From NCBI GenBank assembly GCA_003162255.1, contig PMMJ01000538.1, positions 25,133 through 30,683 on the forward strand: a stretch of DNA of 5,551 nt, in the 5' to 3' direction. Position 1 is the first letter of the stretch. The number at the start of each line of letters is the position of its first letter. This DNA comes from Acidobacteriaceae bacterium. Lineage in GTDB: Bacteria > Acidobacteriota > Terriglobia > Terriglobales > Acidobacteriaceae. The translations under genes and the position numbers were made by a program. Below are positions 4,310 through 5,551 of the stretch, in pieces. The notes under the pieces were generated by a model. That model did not search any database. It saw only the letters and a program-made list of their open reading frames with translations, and was not told where the DNA came from.

Positions 4310-5551
4310 ATGTCGATGGAGAAAACGAGGCGGGAGTTTCTGAAATCCTCGGCGGTGGGATTGGCAGCCGCCGCAACGGCGCGGGCCTTGCCTGCATTCA
4401 GCGCCGACACCACCGGACAAAAGGGAGAGATCGCCGCGTGGGCTACGAGCGGCAAGAATCGCTTTGTCCCGCAGAGCGGACTGCGATGGCGCGCCACGGT
4501 CGCCAAGCCTTCCGAGCCCGCGATTGTTCTCAACCCGGAGAAGCAATTCCAGACGATTTTGGGTTTCGGCGCCGCATTTACCGACGCTGCCTGCTACACC
4601 TTCAATCGACTCTCGCCCGCCACGCGCGAAAACCTGTTTCACGAATTGTTTCATCCCGCGGAGATGGGACTCAACGTCTGCCGCACCTGCATCGGATCCA
4701 GCGACTACTCGACCAAAGTCTACAGTTACGACGAAGGAGAAGCCGATCCCGAATTAAAGCGCTTTTCGATTGAGCAAGACCGCCAGTACATTTTGCCGAT
4801 ATTGCGCGAAGCGCGAAAGGCGAATCCGGAGCTTTTTCTTTTCTCGTCGCCGTGGAGTCCTCCGGGCTGGATGAAGTCCGGAGGATCGATGCTGGGCGGT
4901 TCGATGCGCCAGCGCTACCTGCCGGCCTACGCGCATTACTTCCTGAAGTTTCTTCAGGCCTATGCCGAGGAAGGTGTTCCGATTCAGGCCGTCACCATAC
5001 AAAACGAAGTGGACACCGACCAGGATGCGCGAATGCCAGCATGTATTTGGCCGCAGGAGTACGAGCTTAAGTTCGTGCGCGACGAGCTCGGGCCGTTGCT
5101 CGAAAAGCAGGGCCTCGCAACCAAGATCTGGATTCTCGATCACAACTACAACTTGTGGGGCCGCGCGGTTGCGGAACTCGATGATCCAGTCTTGCGGAAA
5201 TACGGCGATGCGATTGCCTGGCATGGCTACGTCGGAACTCCGGAGATGATGACCAAGGCGCATGAGGCTCATCCCGACGCGGAAATGCATTGGACCGAAG
5301 GCGGCCCGGACTACACCAGCCCCGACTATCTGACGGACTGGGCCAAGTGGGGTCAGACTTTTACCGAGGTTCTGCGCAACTGGTGCGATTCGCTCACCGG
5401 CTGGAATCTGGCGTTGGACGAGCACGGTAAGCCGAACATCGGCCCGTTTCCTTGCGGAGGCATGGTGACCATTCACTCCCAGACCGGAGAAATCACCCGC
5501 AGCGGACAATATTGGGGGTTGGCGCATTTTTCGCGGGCCATTCGCCGAGGC
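4310..5551 (+). CDS. Tat-exported GH30 glycosidase (glucosylceramidase / beta-1,6-glucanase type), 3' end outside window
   Basis: The frame stays open for 414 codons to the right edge, with no stop. The N-terminus is a twin-arginine signal: TRREFLKSS (residues 6-14) fits the Tat motif, followed by an Ala-rich hydrophobic stretch and a likely cleavage after Ala32 (FSA/DTT). The mature protein is therefore exported folded, or lipid-free periplasmic. GH30 features are QTILGFGAAFTDAA at 81-94, LFSSPWSPPGWMKS at 177-190, VTIQNEVD at 228-235 with Glu233 as predicted acid/base, WHGYVG at 304-309, HWTEGG at 327-332 with Glu330 as predicted nucleophile, and GWNLALDEHGKPN at 364-376. Both catalytic Glu are present, so the enzyme looks active as a retaining beta-glycosidase. 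By family length, an estimated 50-70 residues of the C-terminal beta-sandwich are missing. Substrate within GH30 (beta-1,6-glucan, glucosylceramide-like, other beta-glucoside) cannot be settled here. It follows the LacI-family gene by 88 bp on the same strand and may be co-regulated. Confidence 0.93.
   Translation, partial: MSMEKTRREFLKSSAVGLAAAATARALPAFSADTTGQKGEIAAWATSGKNRFVPQSGLRWRATVAKPSEPAIVLNPEKQFQTILGFGAAFTDAACYTFNRLSPATRENLFHELFHPAEMGLNVCRTCIGSSDYSTKVYSYDEGEADPELKRFSIEQDRQYILPILREARKANPELFLFSSPWSPPGWMKSGGSMLGGSMRQRYLPAYAHYFLKFLQAYAEEGVPIQAVTIQNEVDTDQDARMPACIWPQEYELKFVRDELGPLLEKQGLATKIWILDHNYNLWGRAVAELDDPVLRKYGDAIAWHGYVGTPEMMTKAHEAHPDAEMHWTEGGPDYTSPDYLTDWAKWGQTFTEVLRNWCDSLTGWNLALDEHGKPNIGPFPCGGMVTIHSQTGEITRSGQYWGLAHFSRAIRRG

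Noticed and set aside
4184..4654. Minus-strand frame over the start of the GH30 gene
   Set aside because: The opposite strand encodes a clear Tat signal and the conserved GH30 N-terminus with a strong ribosome binding site, so the minus frame is an antisense shadow.
1..5551. CRISPR array, insertion sequence or phage signature
   Set aside because: I found no regularly spaced direct repeats, transposase or integrase motifs, or terminal inverted repeats bounding any segment.

Overview
The window is a carbohydrate-degradation locus built around phosphorylases. It holds five genes, two of them cut by the window edges. All genes look bacterial: GC is moderately high, Shine-Dalgarno sites precede most starts, and spacing is tight. 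The mix of a GH94 phosphorylase, a cellobiose 2-epimerase, a GH130 phosphorylase and a Tat-exported GH30 enzyme, together with the style of the intergenic hairpin, recalls a soil Acidobacteriota genome. That placement is an impression from protein style, not a measured result.

Layout, left to right. At 1-366 (+) is the C-terminus of a GH94 cellobiose-phosphorylase-type enzyme. An 83-bp gap follows, holding a strong GC hairpin, and separates it from a convergent gene pair on the minus strand. Transcribed leftwards, that pair is a cellobiose/mannobiose 2-epimerase (1743-2984) and then a GH130 mannosylglucose phosphorylase (450-1691), 51 bp apart and very probably one operon. A 190-bp divergent control region (2985-3174) lies between this operon and a LacI-family regulator (3175-4221, +). 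After 88 bp comes a Tat-signal GH30 glycosidase (4310 to the right edge, +), whose 3' end lies outside the window. No stretch longer than 300 bp lacks a gene.

How the parts fit. The epimerase and GH130 enzyme form the known cytoplasmic mannobiose route: beta-1,4-mannobiose is epimerised to mannosyl-glucose, which is phosphorolysed to alpha-mannose 1-phosphate and glucose. The GH94 enzyme would do the equivalent for cellobiose, giving alpha-glucose 1-phosphate and glucose. The divergent LacI protein is the natural candidate regulator of the epimerase operon, and two short CG-centred palindromes sit at or near a plausible epimerase promoter. The GH30 enzyme probably acts outside the cytoplasm on a beta-linked glycan. 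No transporter, mobile element, RNA gene or CRISPR array is visible. I see no clearly undescribed system. The most useful leads are the pairing of mannobiose and cellobiose phosphorolysis at one locus, the putative operators, and the hairpin as a possible dispersed repeat.
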